Shown: positions 15,731 through 24,251 of the stretch, piece by piece
Layout: each line of letters begins with the position of its first letter
Numbering within the stretch: position 1 is the stretch's first letter
Assembly (NCBI RefSeq): GCF_026586675.1
Contig: NZ_JAODIX010000032.1
Span: 39,452 to 103,451, forward strand
Direction of reading: 5' to 3'
From: Halorubrum yunnanense
GTDB taxonomy: Archaea > Halobacteriota > Halobacteria > Halobacteriales > Haloferacaceae
DNA length: 64,000 nucleotides
Made by a program: the position numbers and the translations under genes
The notes under the pieces: model-generated
The model's database searches: none
What the model saw: only the letters and a program-made list of their open reading frames with translations
Told to the model about the DNA's origin: nothing

Positions 15731-17596
15731 TTATGAACCGGTCCCCGACTCCTCGGCGTCGACGGGTCCGTCGTCGCCCTCGTCGGAGTCGTCGCTCCCG
15801 TCAGCGATCTCGTCACCGCGACCGTCGTCAGCGTCTTCGTCCGGGTCGTCTTCCGCTTCGGTGTCGGTGTCGCCCCCAGCCGTCGCGGCGTCCGCGCTCG
15901 TGGTTCCCTCGGCGTCGTTGACCTCGGCGGGGTCACGCTCGGGTGCGTCACCCCCGTCGACTCCGTCGCCGTCGGCCGAGTCGGCGCCCGGAGGATCGGT
16001 CGGGTCCGCGGGCTCGAAGCCGGCCGTCTCCAGCTCGGGGTCGGGGCCGCCTAGGTCGTGGCCCCGGTCCCGAAGCGCCTCCCGGACGGCCTCTCGGTCG
16101 ACGGTTCCCGAGACGGTCCGCGGGAGCTCGTCGGCGAGCGCCACCGTCTTAGGGAGCTTGAACCCGGTGAGCCGCTCCCGGGTGAAGGAGGCGAGGGCCG
16201 CCTCGTCCAGCGCCGCCTCCGCCGGGTCTTCGACCGCGAGCAGGGCGGCGACCCGCTCGCCCCACGTCTCGTCGTCGAGACCGACGACGGCGACCTCCTC
16301 GATCGCGGGGAACTCGCGGAGCACGTCGGCCACCTCGCCCGGCTCGACGTTCTCGCCGCCGGTGATGATCCGGTCGTCAAGCCGGTTGAGCACGAAGAGG
16401 TAGCCGTCCTCGTCGACCCGCCCCACGTCGCCGGTGTGGAGGCCGTGCGGACCGAACGAGGAGCGGTCCAGCTCGGGAGAGGCCTCGCCCCCGCCCTCCG
16501 GCCGACGCTCCAGATACCCGGGCGTCACCGTCGGGCCGTCGACGACGATCTCTCCGCTTTCGCCGGCCTCAACCGGCGTGCCGTCCTCGTCGACGACCGT
16601 CACCTCGGTGCCGAACAGGGGGCGACCGACGGTGCCGATCCGGTCCCGCGTCTGACGCGGCGTCGCGGTGGCGATCTGCGAGGCGGACTCGGTCATCCCG
16701 TAGGTGGGGTACACCGGGACCGAGTAGTCGCGGCAGCGCTCCAGCAGCTCGTCCGACGCCGGCGCGCCGCCGAGCAGGACCACGCGGAGCGTGTCCGAGA
16801 GGGTGCCGCGGCTGTCGAGCATCCGCTTGAGCATCGTCGGCACGAGCGAGACGCCGGTCACGTCGTACGTGTCGATGTCGTCGGCGGTGCCACCGGGGTC
16901 GAACCCGCCCCGGAGCACGAGCGTCGTCCCGTACAGCGCCGAGCGGTAGACCGGCGCGAGCCCGCCCATGTGGTGGAGCGAGAGGGAGACGAGCCAGCGG
17001 TCGCCGGGGTCGACCCCAAGCCGGAACGCGGAGGCGACGGCGGAGCTGTACACGTTGCCCGCGGTGAGCGGGACCGGCTTGGGCTCCCCCGTCGTGCCCG
17101 AGGTGAAGAGGACACAGAGGTGGTCGTCGCGCTCCCACTCGGGCGGGTCGACCGGTGACGGCTCGGCGTCGTGGACGGCGGTGACGGTCGGGTCCGCCGG
17201 GTCGTCGACGGAGAAGACGGGCGTGTCGCCGATGCCGTCGACGGCCGCCAGCGCGTCGTCTTCGGTCGGTTCCGCGCAGACGAGCGCGGAGAGCTCCGCC
17301 CGCTCGATCCGCTCGGAGAGCTCTCTCGGGGTGAGCTCCTGTCCGAGCGGGACGAACGTCGCCCCGATCCGCATCGCCGCGTGGACCAGTCCGACCGTTC
17401 CGACGTACGGCGGGGTGAGCACGCCGAGCCTGTCGCCCGCCTCGACCCCCTGAGCGACGAGGCGGCCGGCCGTCTCCGAGACGAGGCGGTCGAGGTCCGT
17501 GTACGTCCACGCCTCGCCGTCCTCGGCCCGGACGAGCGCCGCGTCGTCTGGGGAGGCCGCGACCCGCTGTGAGAGCCAGTCGCGCACGGGGGTCAC
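15731..17596 (-). CDS. menE: O-succinylbenzoate-CoA ligase (MenE-like), with acidic C-terminal tail
   Basis: A 621-residue member of the adenylate-forming enzymes. Motifs: LFTSGTTGEPKPVPLT (P-loop), YPTYGMTESAS, HTGDVGRVDEDGYLFVLNR and GGENVEPGEV. The best match in this size class is MenE, which activates o-succinylbenzoate in menaquinone synthesis, but other acyl-CoA ligases are possible. Two oddities: the C-terminal A10 motif reads LPRTVSGTVDRE, with Thr where the catalytic Lys usually is; and roughly the last 100 residues are Asp/Glu/Gly-rich low complexity with no known domain. It lies 18 bases downstream of the Usp gene. A MenF gene lies 6.7 kb away; MenD, MenB and MenC are not in the window. 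Confidence 0.8.
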   Translation of the reverse strand: MTPVRDWLSQRVAASPDDAALVRAEDGEAWTYTDLDRLVSETAGRLVAQGVEAGDRLGVLTPPYVGTVGLVHAAMRIGATFVPLGQELTPRELSERIERAELSALVCAEPTEDDALAAVDGIGDTPVFSVDDPADPTVTAVHDAEPSPVDPPEWERDDHLCVLFTSGTTGEPKPVPLTAGNVYSSAVASAFRLGVDPGDRWLVSLSLHHMGGLAPVYRSALYGTTLVLRGGFDPGGTADDIDTYDVTGVSLVPTMLKRMLDSRGTLSDTLRVVLLGGAPASDELLERCRDYSVPVYPTYGMTESASQIATATPRQTRDRIGTVGRPLFGTEVTVVDEDGTPVEAGESGEIVVDGPTVTPGYLERRPEGGGEASPELDRSSFGPHGLHTGDVGRVDEDGYLFVLNRLDDRIITGGENVEPGEVADVLREFPAIEEVAVVGLDDETWGERVAALLAVEDPAEAALDEAALASFTRERLTGFKLPKTVALADELPRTVSGTVDREAVREALRDRGHDLGGPDPELETAGFEPADPTDPPGADSADGDGVDGGDAPERDPAEVNDAEGTTSADAATAGGDTDTEAEDDPDEDADDGRGDEIADGSDDSDEGDDGPVDAEESGTGS

Positions 17597-17614
17597 CCCC
17601 GTCGCGGCGGCGAC

Positions 17615-18049
17615 TCACTCATCGTTCGGTTGCCGGACGGTGAGGACCGGGACGTCCGAGGTCCGGACGACCCGCTCGGTGACGCTGCCGAGGAGGTACC
17701 GGTCGAGTCCCTTCCGCCCGTGCGTGCCCATCACGACCATGTCGATCGCGTGCTCGTCGACGTATTCCCGAATCGAGCGGTAGGCGGTCCCGCTGGCGAC
17801 CGTCGACTCGCAGTCGACGCCGGCGCCCTCGGCGGCGTCCGCGACCCGCCCCGTGGCCTCTTTCCCCTCTGACTCGAGGGCGTCGACGACGACCTCGGCG
17901 CCGGCTTCGAGCGTCGAGTACGCTGCGCCGTCGACGACGTACAGCGTGTGGAGGGTGGCGCCGTACCGCTCGGCGAGGTCGATCGCGTGTTCGATCGCGG
18001 CGTCCGACGCGGGGCTGCCGTCGGTCGGAACGAGAATCTGCGAGTACAT
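17615..18049 (-). CDS. Universal stress protein (UspA family)
   Basis: A 144-residue single-domain Usp. It begins MYSQILVPTDGSPASD and has the nucleotide-binding signature GTHGRKGLDRYLLGS near residue 107, followed by VPVLTVR, so it is of the ATP-binding type. A TATA-like ATTAAAAA (18076-18083) lies 27-34 bases upstream. It is followed at 18 bases by the MenE-like gene, suggesting one transcript. Its precise stress role is unknown. Confidence 0.93.
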   Translation of the reverse strand: MYSQILVPTDGSPASDAAIEHAIDLAERYGATLHTLYVVDGAAYSTLEAGAEVVVDALESEGKEATGRVADAAEGAGVDCESTVASGTAYRSIREYVDEHAIDMVVMGTHGRKGLDRYLLGSVTERVVRTSDVPVLTVRQPNDE

Positions 18050-18169
18050 CTCACCGCCGGCTACGCCCGGTACCGATTAAAAACCCGATCACAGCGGGCC
18101 GACGTCGGTCCGGCGCCGGTCCGATCGCACGACCGCGCTCCGGAGACGGCCGTCTCGACGGCGTCGTCG

Positions 18170-19126
18170 TTAGCGGAAACCCATCGCTTCGATCTGCTCT
18201 TGATACCGGTTGCGGATGGTGACCTCGGTCACCTGCGCGACGTCGGCGACCTCGCGCTGGGTCTTCTTCTCGTTACAGAGCAGCGAGGCGGCGTAGATCG
18301 CGGCGGCGGCGAAGCCGGTCGGGGACTTCCCGGAGAGGAGCCCCTGCTCCGCGGAGACGTCGATTATCTCCGTCGCCTTCGACTGCACCTCCTCGCTCAG
18401 CTCCAGCGAGGACGCGAAGCGCGGGACGAACTGCTTCGGGTCGACCGGCTTCAGCTCCAGGCCGAGCTCCTGGGAGATGTAGCGATACGTCCGGCCGATC
18501 TCCTTCTGCGGGACCCGCGAGACGTCGGCGACCTCGTCGAGCGAGCGCGGGATCCCCTCCTGCCGGCAGGCGGCGTACAGCGCGGCGGTGGAGACGCCCT
18601 CGATCGATCGCCCGCGAATGAGGTCCTCGTTGAGCGCGCGTCGATAGATGACCGAGGCGACCTCGCGTACCGACCGCGGGACGCCGAGCGCGCTCGCCAT
18701 GCGGTCGATCTCCGAGAGCGCGAACTGGAGGTTGCGCTCGCCCGCGTCCTTGGTGCGGATCCGCTCTTGCCACTTGCGCAGTCGATGCATCTGTGACCGC
18801 TTCTCGGAAGAGAGCGACCGGCCGTACGCGTCCTTGTCCTTCCAGTCGATCGTCGTCGTCAGCCCCTTGTCGTGCATCGTCTCGGTGATGGGGGCGCCGA
18901 CGCGCGACTTCGACTGCCGCTCGGAGTGGTTGAACGCGCGCCACTCCGGGCCGCGGTCGATGTTCCGTTCGTCCAACACCAGGCCGCAGTCCTCGCACAC
19001 GAGCTCTTGATCTGCGTCCGTGACGATCTCTTCCGAATCGCACTCCGGGCAGGAGAGCGTCTCCGTCTCGTCCGATTCTTGCTCGGTGTTCCGCTCTTGT
19101 TGACGCTGGCGGCTCGGACGTTCCAT
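18170..19126 (-). CDS. tfb: Transcription initiation factor TFB (second copy)
   Basis: A 318-residue complete TFB. It has an N-terminal Gln/Glu-rich stretch, zinc ribbon CPEC...[24 protein letters not shown] and two cyclin repeats ([35 protein letters not shown]), ending [18 protein letters not shown]. It is clearly paralogous to the TFB at the window's left edge, with the main differences at the N-terminus. ATG 19124-19126 follows a perfect TATA box at 19151-19158, so the mRNA is probably leaderless. Multiple TFBs allow promoter-selective transcription in haloarchaea; which regulon this one serves is not visible. Confidence 0.96.
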   Translation of the reverse strand: MERPSRQRQQERNTEQESDETETLSCPECDSEEIVTDADQELVCEDCGLVLDERNIDRGPEWRAFNHSERQSKSRVGAPITETMHDKGLTTTIDWKDKDAYGRSLSSEKRSQMHRLRKWQERIRTKDAGERNLQFALSEIDRMASALGVPRSVREVASVIYRRALNEDLIRGRSIEGVSTAALYAACRQEGIPRSLDEVADVSRVPQKEIGRTYRYISQELGLELKPVDPKQFVPRFASSLELSEEVQSKATEIIDVSAEQGLLSGKSPTGFAAAAIYAASLLCNEKKTQREVADVAQVTEVTIRNRYQEQIEAMGFR

Positions 19127-19150
19127 TATAAGATTTCTGGTTATTGGAGT

Positions 19151-19158
19151 ATTTAAAC
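19151..19158 (-). promoter_or_regulatory. TATA box of the second tfb
   Basis: The minus strand reads GTTTAAAT, 25-32 bases before the ATG in an A/T-rich island. This is a textbook archaeal promoter with an essentially leaderless start. Confidence 0.7.
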
Positions 19159-19390
19159 CTTTGTCCGGAACCCGCGGGAGACGTCGGCCCGCGACCGCAT
19201 CGCGTAACCGGCTTCGAACGAGTCCGTAGCGAGTGAAACGCCCGTCCACGCTGACGTTCCGCCGTCGGTCCCGCGCTCTCAACCGCCGTCGCCGCCGGGG
19301 GTCGAACACGAAATGTGACTGTCGCGGAGGGCGGTACTGGCGTCTCGCCGGTCGCTCTTAATCAATTACTACCAAGCATTCACAAAGACT

Positions 19391-19399
19391 TTTGTATAA
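19391..19399 (+). promoter_or_regulatory. TATA box of the 133-residue protein / methyltransferase operon
   Basis: TTTGTATAA lies 20-28 bases before ATG 19419, in an A/T-rich stretch starting near 19365. Confidence 0.55.
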
Positions 19400-19418
19400 C
19401 CACGGCATATTGGATATC

Positions 19419-19820
19419 ATGAGTACGACGCGGTCCGACGCGATCGAGGGGACGCTCCGCGGCTGTCGACCCGCGGAGATCGACCCGATAGTGATCGACG
19501 GCGACGACCTCGACAGCACCGCGCCCGAACACCTCCGTGACCTCAAGGCAGAGCTCTCGGCCCGCGGCTACCAGCCGGCGACGCTGTCGGTCGAGGCCAG
19601 CTTCGACTCCGAGGAGACGCTCGCGACCCAGCGCGAGGCCGACCGGCTCCGCGAGTTCGTCCGCGCCGCCTCGTTCCTCGGCGCCGGTCGGATCGAGGTC
19701 CGCGTCGACGAGGTCTCGGACCCGGACGCCGCGGAACCGGCGCTGTCGGCGCTGACCGAGCGCGCCCGCCGCGAGGGCGTCGAACTCGTCCGGGCCGACG
19801 GCGACCCGACCGCGGCCTGA
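19419..19820 (+). CDS. Conserved haloarchaeal protein upstream of METTL5-like methyltransferase
   Basis: A 133-residue acidic soluble protein starting MSTTRSDAIEGTLRGCRPAE. It contains alternating strands and helices (LSVEASFDSEETLATQREAD, RIEVRVDEVSD) and no recognisable catalytic motif. ATG 19419 fits the TATA box at 19391-19399; the frame is open nine codons further up. Its stop is 3 bases before the ATG of the methyltransferase, so the two form an operon and a role in RNA modification is plausible. I do not recognise the family with certainty. Confidence 0.8.
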   Translation: MSTTRSDAIEGTLRGCRPAEIDPIVIDGDDLDSTAPEHLRDLKAELSARGYQPATLSVEASFDSEETLATQREADRLREFVRAASFLGAGRIEVRVDEVSDPDAAEPALSALTERARREGVELVRADGDPTAA

Positions 19821-19823
19821 CGG

Positions 19824-20447
19824 ATGGCGTCGAAGCGCTCGCTGGCGACGAAGCTCGGCGTCGTCGCCGGGTTCGACGAGCCGAGTCTCGCGCTCGAACA
19901 GTACCCCACGCCGCCCGACCTCGCCGCGCACGTCGTCCACCTTGCGGACCTCCACGGCGACGTCGACGGCCGCACCGTCCTCGACCTCGGCACCGGCACG
20001 GGGATGCTCGCGCTCGCCGCCGCCCTGCGCGGCCCCGCCCGGGTGTTCGGGGTCGAACTCGACCGCACCGCGTTGACCACCGCGGCCGCCAACCAGCGCC
20101 GGGTGGCCGCGAGCGCCCCCGTTCACTGGGTCCAGGCTGACGCGACGCGACTTCCCCTCTCCGTCCCGGACCCCGTCACGGTCGTGATGAACCCCCCGTT
20201 CGGCGCGCGGGACGGGAACCGGAACGCCGACCGGGGCTTCCTGGCGACGGCGAGCCGCGTCGCGACCGTCTCCTACTCGGTCCACAACGCGGGCAGCGAG
20301 GCGTTCGTGGAGGCGTTCGCGGCCGACAACGGCGGCGAGGTGACCCACGCGTTCGCGGCCGACTTCGCGATCGACGCGCAGTTCGACCACCACGAGGACG
20401 CGTCGCGCGACATCGACGCCGAAGTGTACCGGATCAAGTGGGCCTGA
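19824..20447 (+). CDS. METTL5-like RNA N6-adenine methyltransferase
   Basis: A 207-residue class I SAM methyltransferase. Motif I is VLDLGTGTGMLALAA near residue 52, and the target-adenine motif is NPPFGARDGN near residue 122, typical of N6-adenine enzymes. The N-terminal LEQYPTPPDLAAHVV matches the METTL5/archaeal group that modifies small-subunit rRNA; eukaryotic METTL5 makes m6A in 18S rRNA. A DNA substrate is less likely but not excluded. It ends next to a dispersed repeat copy. Confidence 0.9.
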   Translation: MASKRSLATKLGVVAGFDEPSLALEQYPTPPDLAAHVVHLADLHGDVDGRTVLDLGTGTGMLALAAALRGPARVFGVELDRTALTTAAANQRRVAASAPVHWVQADATRLPLSVPDPVTVVMNPPFGARDGNRNADRGFLATASRVATVSYSVHNAGSEAFVEAFAADNGGEVTHAFAADFAIDAQFDHHEDASRDIDAEVYRIKWA

Positions 20448-20458
20448 CGGCGACGATC

Positions 20459-20650
20459 GTTTATAAATGAATGATTCGGTGGCGCGTGCCGGTGAGCGGC
20501 CGGAGGGCCGCGGACCGCACGCGCGAGGGAGCCGCGAACAGAGAGGGACCGGTAGTCACTCTCGCAGCCGGCGCTCCGCGCCGGCGAAGTGAGCGACGAG
20601 GCTGGGGAGGTGTGAGGTGCGTTGTTGTGCGGGGTGGGACTTTGGGGACC
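20459..20650 (+). repeat. Dispersed Halorubrum-type structured repeat, copy A
   Basis: It starts with TTTATAAAT and contains GGCGCGTGCC...GCACGCGCGAGGGAG enclosing a hairpin GCGGCC/GGCCGC, a variable arm, then the most conserved block GACGAGGCTGGGGAGG followed by TGTGAGG and a GGTGGGAC tail. It lies between the convergent 3' ends of the METTL5-like and rhomboid genes. Related copies are at 39147-39450 (minus), 57190-57230 (interrupted) and 63797-63945. Confidence 0.8.
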
Positions 20651-20667
20651 TTCACCGCGACTCCCCC

Positions 20668-22512
20668 CTACTGCCGTCCCTCGTATCGCTCTCGCGTCGC
20701 GATCCGCACCCGGGTCTCCCCGCGCTCCGCGAACACGGCGTCCTCCTCGTGGACGAGCGTCACCCCCCGTAGCGTCACCGACTCGTTGGCCGCGGGGAGC
20801 ACCGACCGTTCGGTCTCGCCCTCGTACGCCACGCGCAGTTCGAACCCGCCCTCCACGGCCGCGACCGTGACGTTCCGCCCGTCGATCCGCGGCTCCGCCC
20901 GCGCCGACTCGCTCGTGAACAGCGTCGAGCGCGTCTCGTTCCGGACCGCGTCGACCCGGTACGTCGGGCCACCGTTCGCCGCGACCCAGCCGACCCGCTG
21001 GACCCAGACGGTCTCGCGCCAGCCGGTCCCGCCCACGTCGACGGCGCGGTAGCCCCAGAAGGCGAGGTTCCCGCGCGAGACCGCCGTGGTCCAGATCTCC
21101 CGGTCCGCGTTCTTCACGATCACCCCCGAGGTGTTGACGCTCGTCGAGCGGCCGAACGCCCGGACGTCGACGACGTTCACCGTCCGGTCCTCCACGTCCT
21201 CCGCGTACGTCACCTGGTACCCCTCGACTTCGACCGGATCGCCCGGGAGGTCCCCGTCGCCGACGGCGACGAGGTTCGGGACCACCCCCGGGCCGGCGAC
21301 GACCGCCAGCGCCGACGCGAGCAGCAGGAGCCCGACCGCGGCCGGCGTGGCAGAGCGGATCGCCCCGCGGACCGTCGCGGACTCCGGCACGGCCAGATCG
21401 GGGCGCAGCGGCTCGTCTCGCCCCGCGACCGCGAGGGCGACGACCGCCGCGAGGACCGCGAGCAGGCCGAGGCCCACGGCCCGGTACAGCTCGTACCGCT
21501 GGTTCCCGAGATACCAGTACACCGCCCAGAGCCGGCGCGAGGCGCCGAAGAGGAGCACCGCGCCGAACGCGGCGAGCGCCGTCGTCCGTCGGCCCGCGCC
21601 CGCCTCGTCGACGTCGGCGTCGCCCCCGCGTCGCCGCCGGACGAGCCAGGCCGCCGCGAGGGCCCCGGCGATGAGCCCGAGCGCGTGGCCCTGGATCGCC
21701 ACGTTCGCCCATCCCGGCGGGCCGTAGAAGCCGCTCGCCTCGGCCGTGACGACTGGGTTCCGGAGCGTCTCGGAGGCGACGTCCAGCAGCGTCGCGCCCG
21801 TCAGCGCCGCGATCGTTCCGACCGGGTAGAAGACGAGCGCGAACCCCCACAGCGCGAAGACGACCCCCGAGAACCCGATCACCGGTCCCAGCGCGAACAG
21901 CGCGGAGACGACCCCGAACGCCGCCATCGCTCCCGGCACGACCGCGAACGCGCGGACGTAGGGGCTCTCGCCGAGCGAGTCGCCTTCGGCGAGCGACGCG
22001 AGCGCCGAACGGGCGACGCGCCCCGGCTCCGACGCGGCGAGCCCCTCCGCGCGGACCCGCCGCAGCGACTCCCGTGACGGGAGCGCGGATCGCAGCGTCC
22101 CCGTCTCGTCGTCGACTTCGCGACCGCCCGGAAAGTGCCCGTACGCGTACTCGGCGACTCCGCCGGCGACGAGCGTCGACAGGAGGTTCCCGGTGATGTG
22201 CCCCCGGTTGGCGTGCGCGAAGCTCGACCAGAGGAGTCCCTCCGGGTAGAGGTACGACCACGAGCGGAACGGGATCACGACGGGCCGATCGGGGTTCTCC
22301 AGCCCGCTCTGAACGAAGAGGTACACGCAGATGACGCCGGCGACGGCGACGAGTGTCCCCCACGGCACGCCGAGCAGGAAGCGCGAGCGGAGCGCCCGCG
22401 TCCACGCGCCGCTCGGGCGGTCCGTCTTATAAGCGACCGCGAGCGCGACGGCGACGAGCGCGCCGCCGACCGCGAGGTGGGCGGCGTCCGACGTCAGCGC
22501 CTCGGCGACCAT
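20668..22512 (-). CDS. Rhomboid-family intramembrane serine protease with large C-terminal extension
   Basis: A 614-residue membrane protein. Rhomboid landmarks are SSFAHANRGHITGNLL (HxxxN helix), GFSGVVFALWGF (catalytic Ser in GxSG) and AIQGHALGLIAGAL (catalytic His). An extra loop of about 70 residues lies between the first motif and the protease core, and several more membrane helices follow. The final 220 residues are extracytoplasmic-looking beta-rich sequence. Rhomboids cleave membrane proteins within helices. ATG 22510-22512 is preferred over an upstream TTG. It is convergent with the methyltransferase operon across repeat copy A. The substrate is unknown. Confidence 0.88.
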   Translation of the reverse strand: MVAEALTSDAAHLAVGGALVAVALAVAYKTDRPSGAWTRALRSRFLLGVPWGTLVAVAGVICVYLFVQSGLENPDRPVVIPFRSWSYLYPEGLLWSSFAHANRGHITGNLLSTLVAGGVAEYAYGHFPGGREVDDETGTLRSALPSRESLRRVRAEGLAASEPGRVARSALASLAEGDSLGESPYVRAFAVVPGAMAAFGVVSALFALGPVIGFSGVVFALWGFALVFYPVGTIAALTGATLLDVASETLRNPVVTAEASGFYGPPGWANVAIQGHALGLIAGALAAAWLVRRRRGGDADVDEAGAGRRTTALAAFGAVLLFGASRRLWAVYWYLGNQRYELYRAVGLGLLAVLAAVVALAVAGRDEPLRPDLAVPESATVRGAIRSATPAAVGLLLLASALAVVAGPGVVPNLVAVGDGDLPGDPVEVEGYQVTYAEDVEDRTVNVVDVRAFGRSTSVNTSGVIVKNADREIWTTAVSRGNLAFWGYRAVDVGGTGWRETVWVQRVGWVAANGGPTYRVDAVRNETRSTLFTSESARAEPRIDGRNVTVAAVEGGFELRVAYEGETERSVLPAANESVTLRGVTLVHEEDAVFAERGETRVRIATRERYEGRQ

Positions 22513-22601
22513 GTGCAAAACGGAGCGGTCGACCGCATATCAATCCGCGGGTCGGCCGGTCCGAGAGCCCCCGGTGGCGCCCGCGAGACGAAGTCGAACC
22601 C

Positions 22602-22880
22602 TCAGATCTTGTTCTCGGCGTCGTCCGCGAGCTCCTCCATCCGCTTGCCGACGCGGCCGGCGGGGGAGAACTCGTCCTCGCTCATCGCGTTCGCCAGCGC
22701 GTTGCCGAGCACGAACACGGCGTGTTTGTGCTCGCTCTTCGACTTGTGGACGTGCGAGGGGTCGACCTCCAGCTCGTCGTACGGGTCGAAGAGCGAGCCG
22801 TCGACGGTCTCGTGCGAGCGGAAGTGCTCCATGATCGTCACCATCTGTTCGTGGAGTTCGAGGAGCTCGTCTTTGTGCAT
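22602..22880 (-). CDS. UPF0058 family protein
   Basis: A 92-residue helical protein beginning MHKDELLELHEQMVTIMEHF and containing HVHKSKSEHKHAVFVLGN, which identify the archaeal UPF0058 family of unknown function. The gene has its own TATA-like CCTTTAAGC (22904-22912) 24-32 bases before the ATG, so it is monocistronic and leaderless. Its His/Lys-rich central motif suggests metal or nucleic acid contact, which is inference. Confidence 0.88.
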   Translation of the reverse strand: MHKDELLELHEQMVTIMEHFRSHETVDGSLFDPYDELEVDPSHVHKSKSEHKHAVFVLGNALANAMSEDEFSPAGRVGKRMEELADDAENKI

Positions 22881-22993
22881 ACCCTCTGATACGGGTCGTA
22901 GACCCTTTAAGCGTTGTTGAGGGGCATACGCACGGCTCAGAGTGTAGGCAGCCGCGACGAGCGGCGGGACGCGAGTCGCGGTGGGGCACCGAC

Positions 22994-23212
22994 TCAGAAC
23001 ACGTACTCGTCTTCGTGGCCCATCATGCCCTCGTCCTCGAATCCGCCGGAATCGTCCTCGTCCTCTCGCGGACCGCTCGTCTTGAACGCCTTTATCCCCG
23101 TCGACAGGAGCTCTTCGACCGCCTCCTCGCGGTTGAGGAACTCCCCCTGCTCGACCATCTGAGCGATCTGCATCTCCAGATGCTCCGGCACGGTTATCTC
23201 TACTCGTGGCAT
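22994..23212 (-). CDS. Small ribbon-helix-helix protein
   Basis: A 72-residue protein whose first 45 residues (PRVEITVPEHLEMQIAQM, FLNREEAVEELLSTGIKAF) form a ribbon-helix-helix DNA-binding fold. The remainder is an acidic tail. Such haloarchaeal proteins probably act as transcription regulators; the target is unknown. A TATA box TATATAAAT (23240-23248) lies 28-36 bases upstream. It is divergent from the sulfite-oxidase-like gene. Confidence 0.85.
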   Translation of the reverse strand: MPRVEITVPEHLEMQIAQMVEQGEFLNREEAVEELLSTGIKAFKTSGPREDEDDSGGFEDEGMMGHEDEYVF

Positions 23213-23239
23213 TTCCTGCCCGGGAGTAATGGGAATGGG

Positions 23240-23248
23240 TATATAAAT
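23240..23248 (-). promoter_or_regulatory. TATA box of the ribbon-helix-helix gene
   Basis: The minus strand reads ATTTATATA at 28-36 bases before the ATG, in an A/T-rich island. Confidence 0.6.
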
Positions 23249-23533
23249 GTGGCGTCGATGATACGGCTATTAGAAATCACTCTCGGGCGATATCGGAAGT
23301 ACGATTTGCGGATTTTTAACGATTCTTTCGATCACTGTAACTATTATAACTTCGCCGATGCTTGTGTGGCTTTTTCGGCCGGCGTGGTCGGCGGCGTGCG
23401 CAGCTGGGGTCGTCGGTCCCTCTCGCGACTACCGCTCTCGCGACTACCGCCCTCGACCGCGTCCACGACTGGGCCCCTCGACTGCTTCCGCGAGAGCGAC
23501 ATCCATACGTGCTACCGGGACGTACTGTGGATC
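23249..23533. other. Leader/promoter region with a possible 59-codon upstream ORF
   Basis: The first 110 bases are unusually A/T-rich with TTTTTAAC (near 23316) and CTATTATAAC (23341-23350). From ATG 23358 a 59-codon frame (MLVWLFRPAW...) runs to TGA 23535-23537, overlapping the ATG of the molybdopterin oxidoreductase as ATGA. Part of it is a perfect tandem 15-base duplication, CTCTCGCGACTACCG (23420-23434 and 23435-23449). Whether this is translated is unclear; composition is Arg/Ser-rich, unlike typical haloarchaeal proteins. Confidence 0.35.
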
Positions 23534-24184
23534 ATGACCGGATCCGGCGCCTCGGACGCAGCGGGCGGAACGGAGGTCGACGGCGAGACCGACGTCGAGG
23601 ACCTCACGGGGCTCTACCGCCAGTACGGCGACGACCGACTCCCGCCGGGGCAGCGCGAGACCGACCGCTTCCCGGTGCTCTCGAAGAGCGGAACGCCCTC
23701 GTGGGACGCCGAGACGTTCGCGTTCGAGGTCTGGGGCGCCGTCGACGAGCCCCTCGCGTACTCGCTGTCCGAGTTCCGCGAGCTCCCGGCCGTCACCCAG
23801 CGACAGGACTTCCACTGCGTCACCGGCTGGAGCAGGTTCGACTGCGCGTTCACCGGCGTCGAGTTCGCCGAGATCGTCGACCGCGCCGGGATCGGCGACG
23901 ACGTCGACCACGTCCTCTTCCACGCGCTCGACGGCTACACGACGAACCTCTCGCTGGAAGAGTGCGCCCGCGACGGCGTGCTGTTCGCCTACGGATTCGA
24001 CGGCGACGACCTCCCCGCGGACCACGGCGGCCCGATCCGAGTCGTCACCCCGCACAAGTACGCTTATAAAGGCGCCAAGTGGGTCTCGGGGGTGGAGTTC
24101 CTCTCGGAGAAGGAGCTCGGCTACTGGGAGAAGCGCGGCTACAGCGACACCGCGAACCCGTGGAACGAGGAGCGGTACAGCTGA
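23534..24184 (+). CDS. Sulfite oxidase-like molybdopterin-binding oxidoreductase
   Basis: A 216-residue protein with the SUOX molybdopterin fold. FHCVTGWSRFDCAFTGVEF contains the conserved molybdenum-ligand Cys region, followed by LDGYTTNLSLEE, GGPIRVVTPHKYAYKGAKW and a C-terminal GYWEKRGYS motif. There is no Tat signal and no heme or dimerisation domain, so it resembles the short cytoplasmic YedY/MsrP-like group. The substrate could be an S- or N-oxide or sulfite. ATG 23534 was chosen because upstream sequence lacks conservation. Confidence 0.9.
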   Translation: MTGSGASDAAGGTEVDGETDVEDLTGLYRQYGDDRLPPGQRETDRFPVLSKSGTPSWDAETFAFEVWGAVDEPLAYSLSEFRELPAVTQRQDFHCVTGWSRFDCAFTGVEFAEIVDRAGIGDDVDHVLFHALDGYTTNLSLEECARDGVLFAYGFDGDDLPADHGGPIRVVTPHKYAYKGAKWVSGVEFLSEKELGYWEKRGYSDTANPWNEERYS

Positions 24185-24251
24185 CGACCGGCGCCGCACT
24201 CGACCCCTGGGATAGTCAGGGTAAAGGGGCCACGGCACCCAACTACGGGTA

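Noticed and set aside
23420..23449. Tandem 15-base duplication as a minisatellite or CRISPR-like array
   Set aside because: There are only two units with no spacer. No CRISPR array was seen anywhere in the window.
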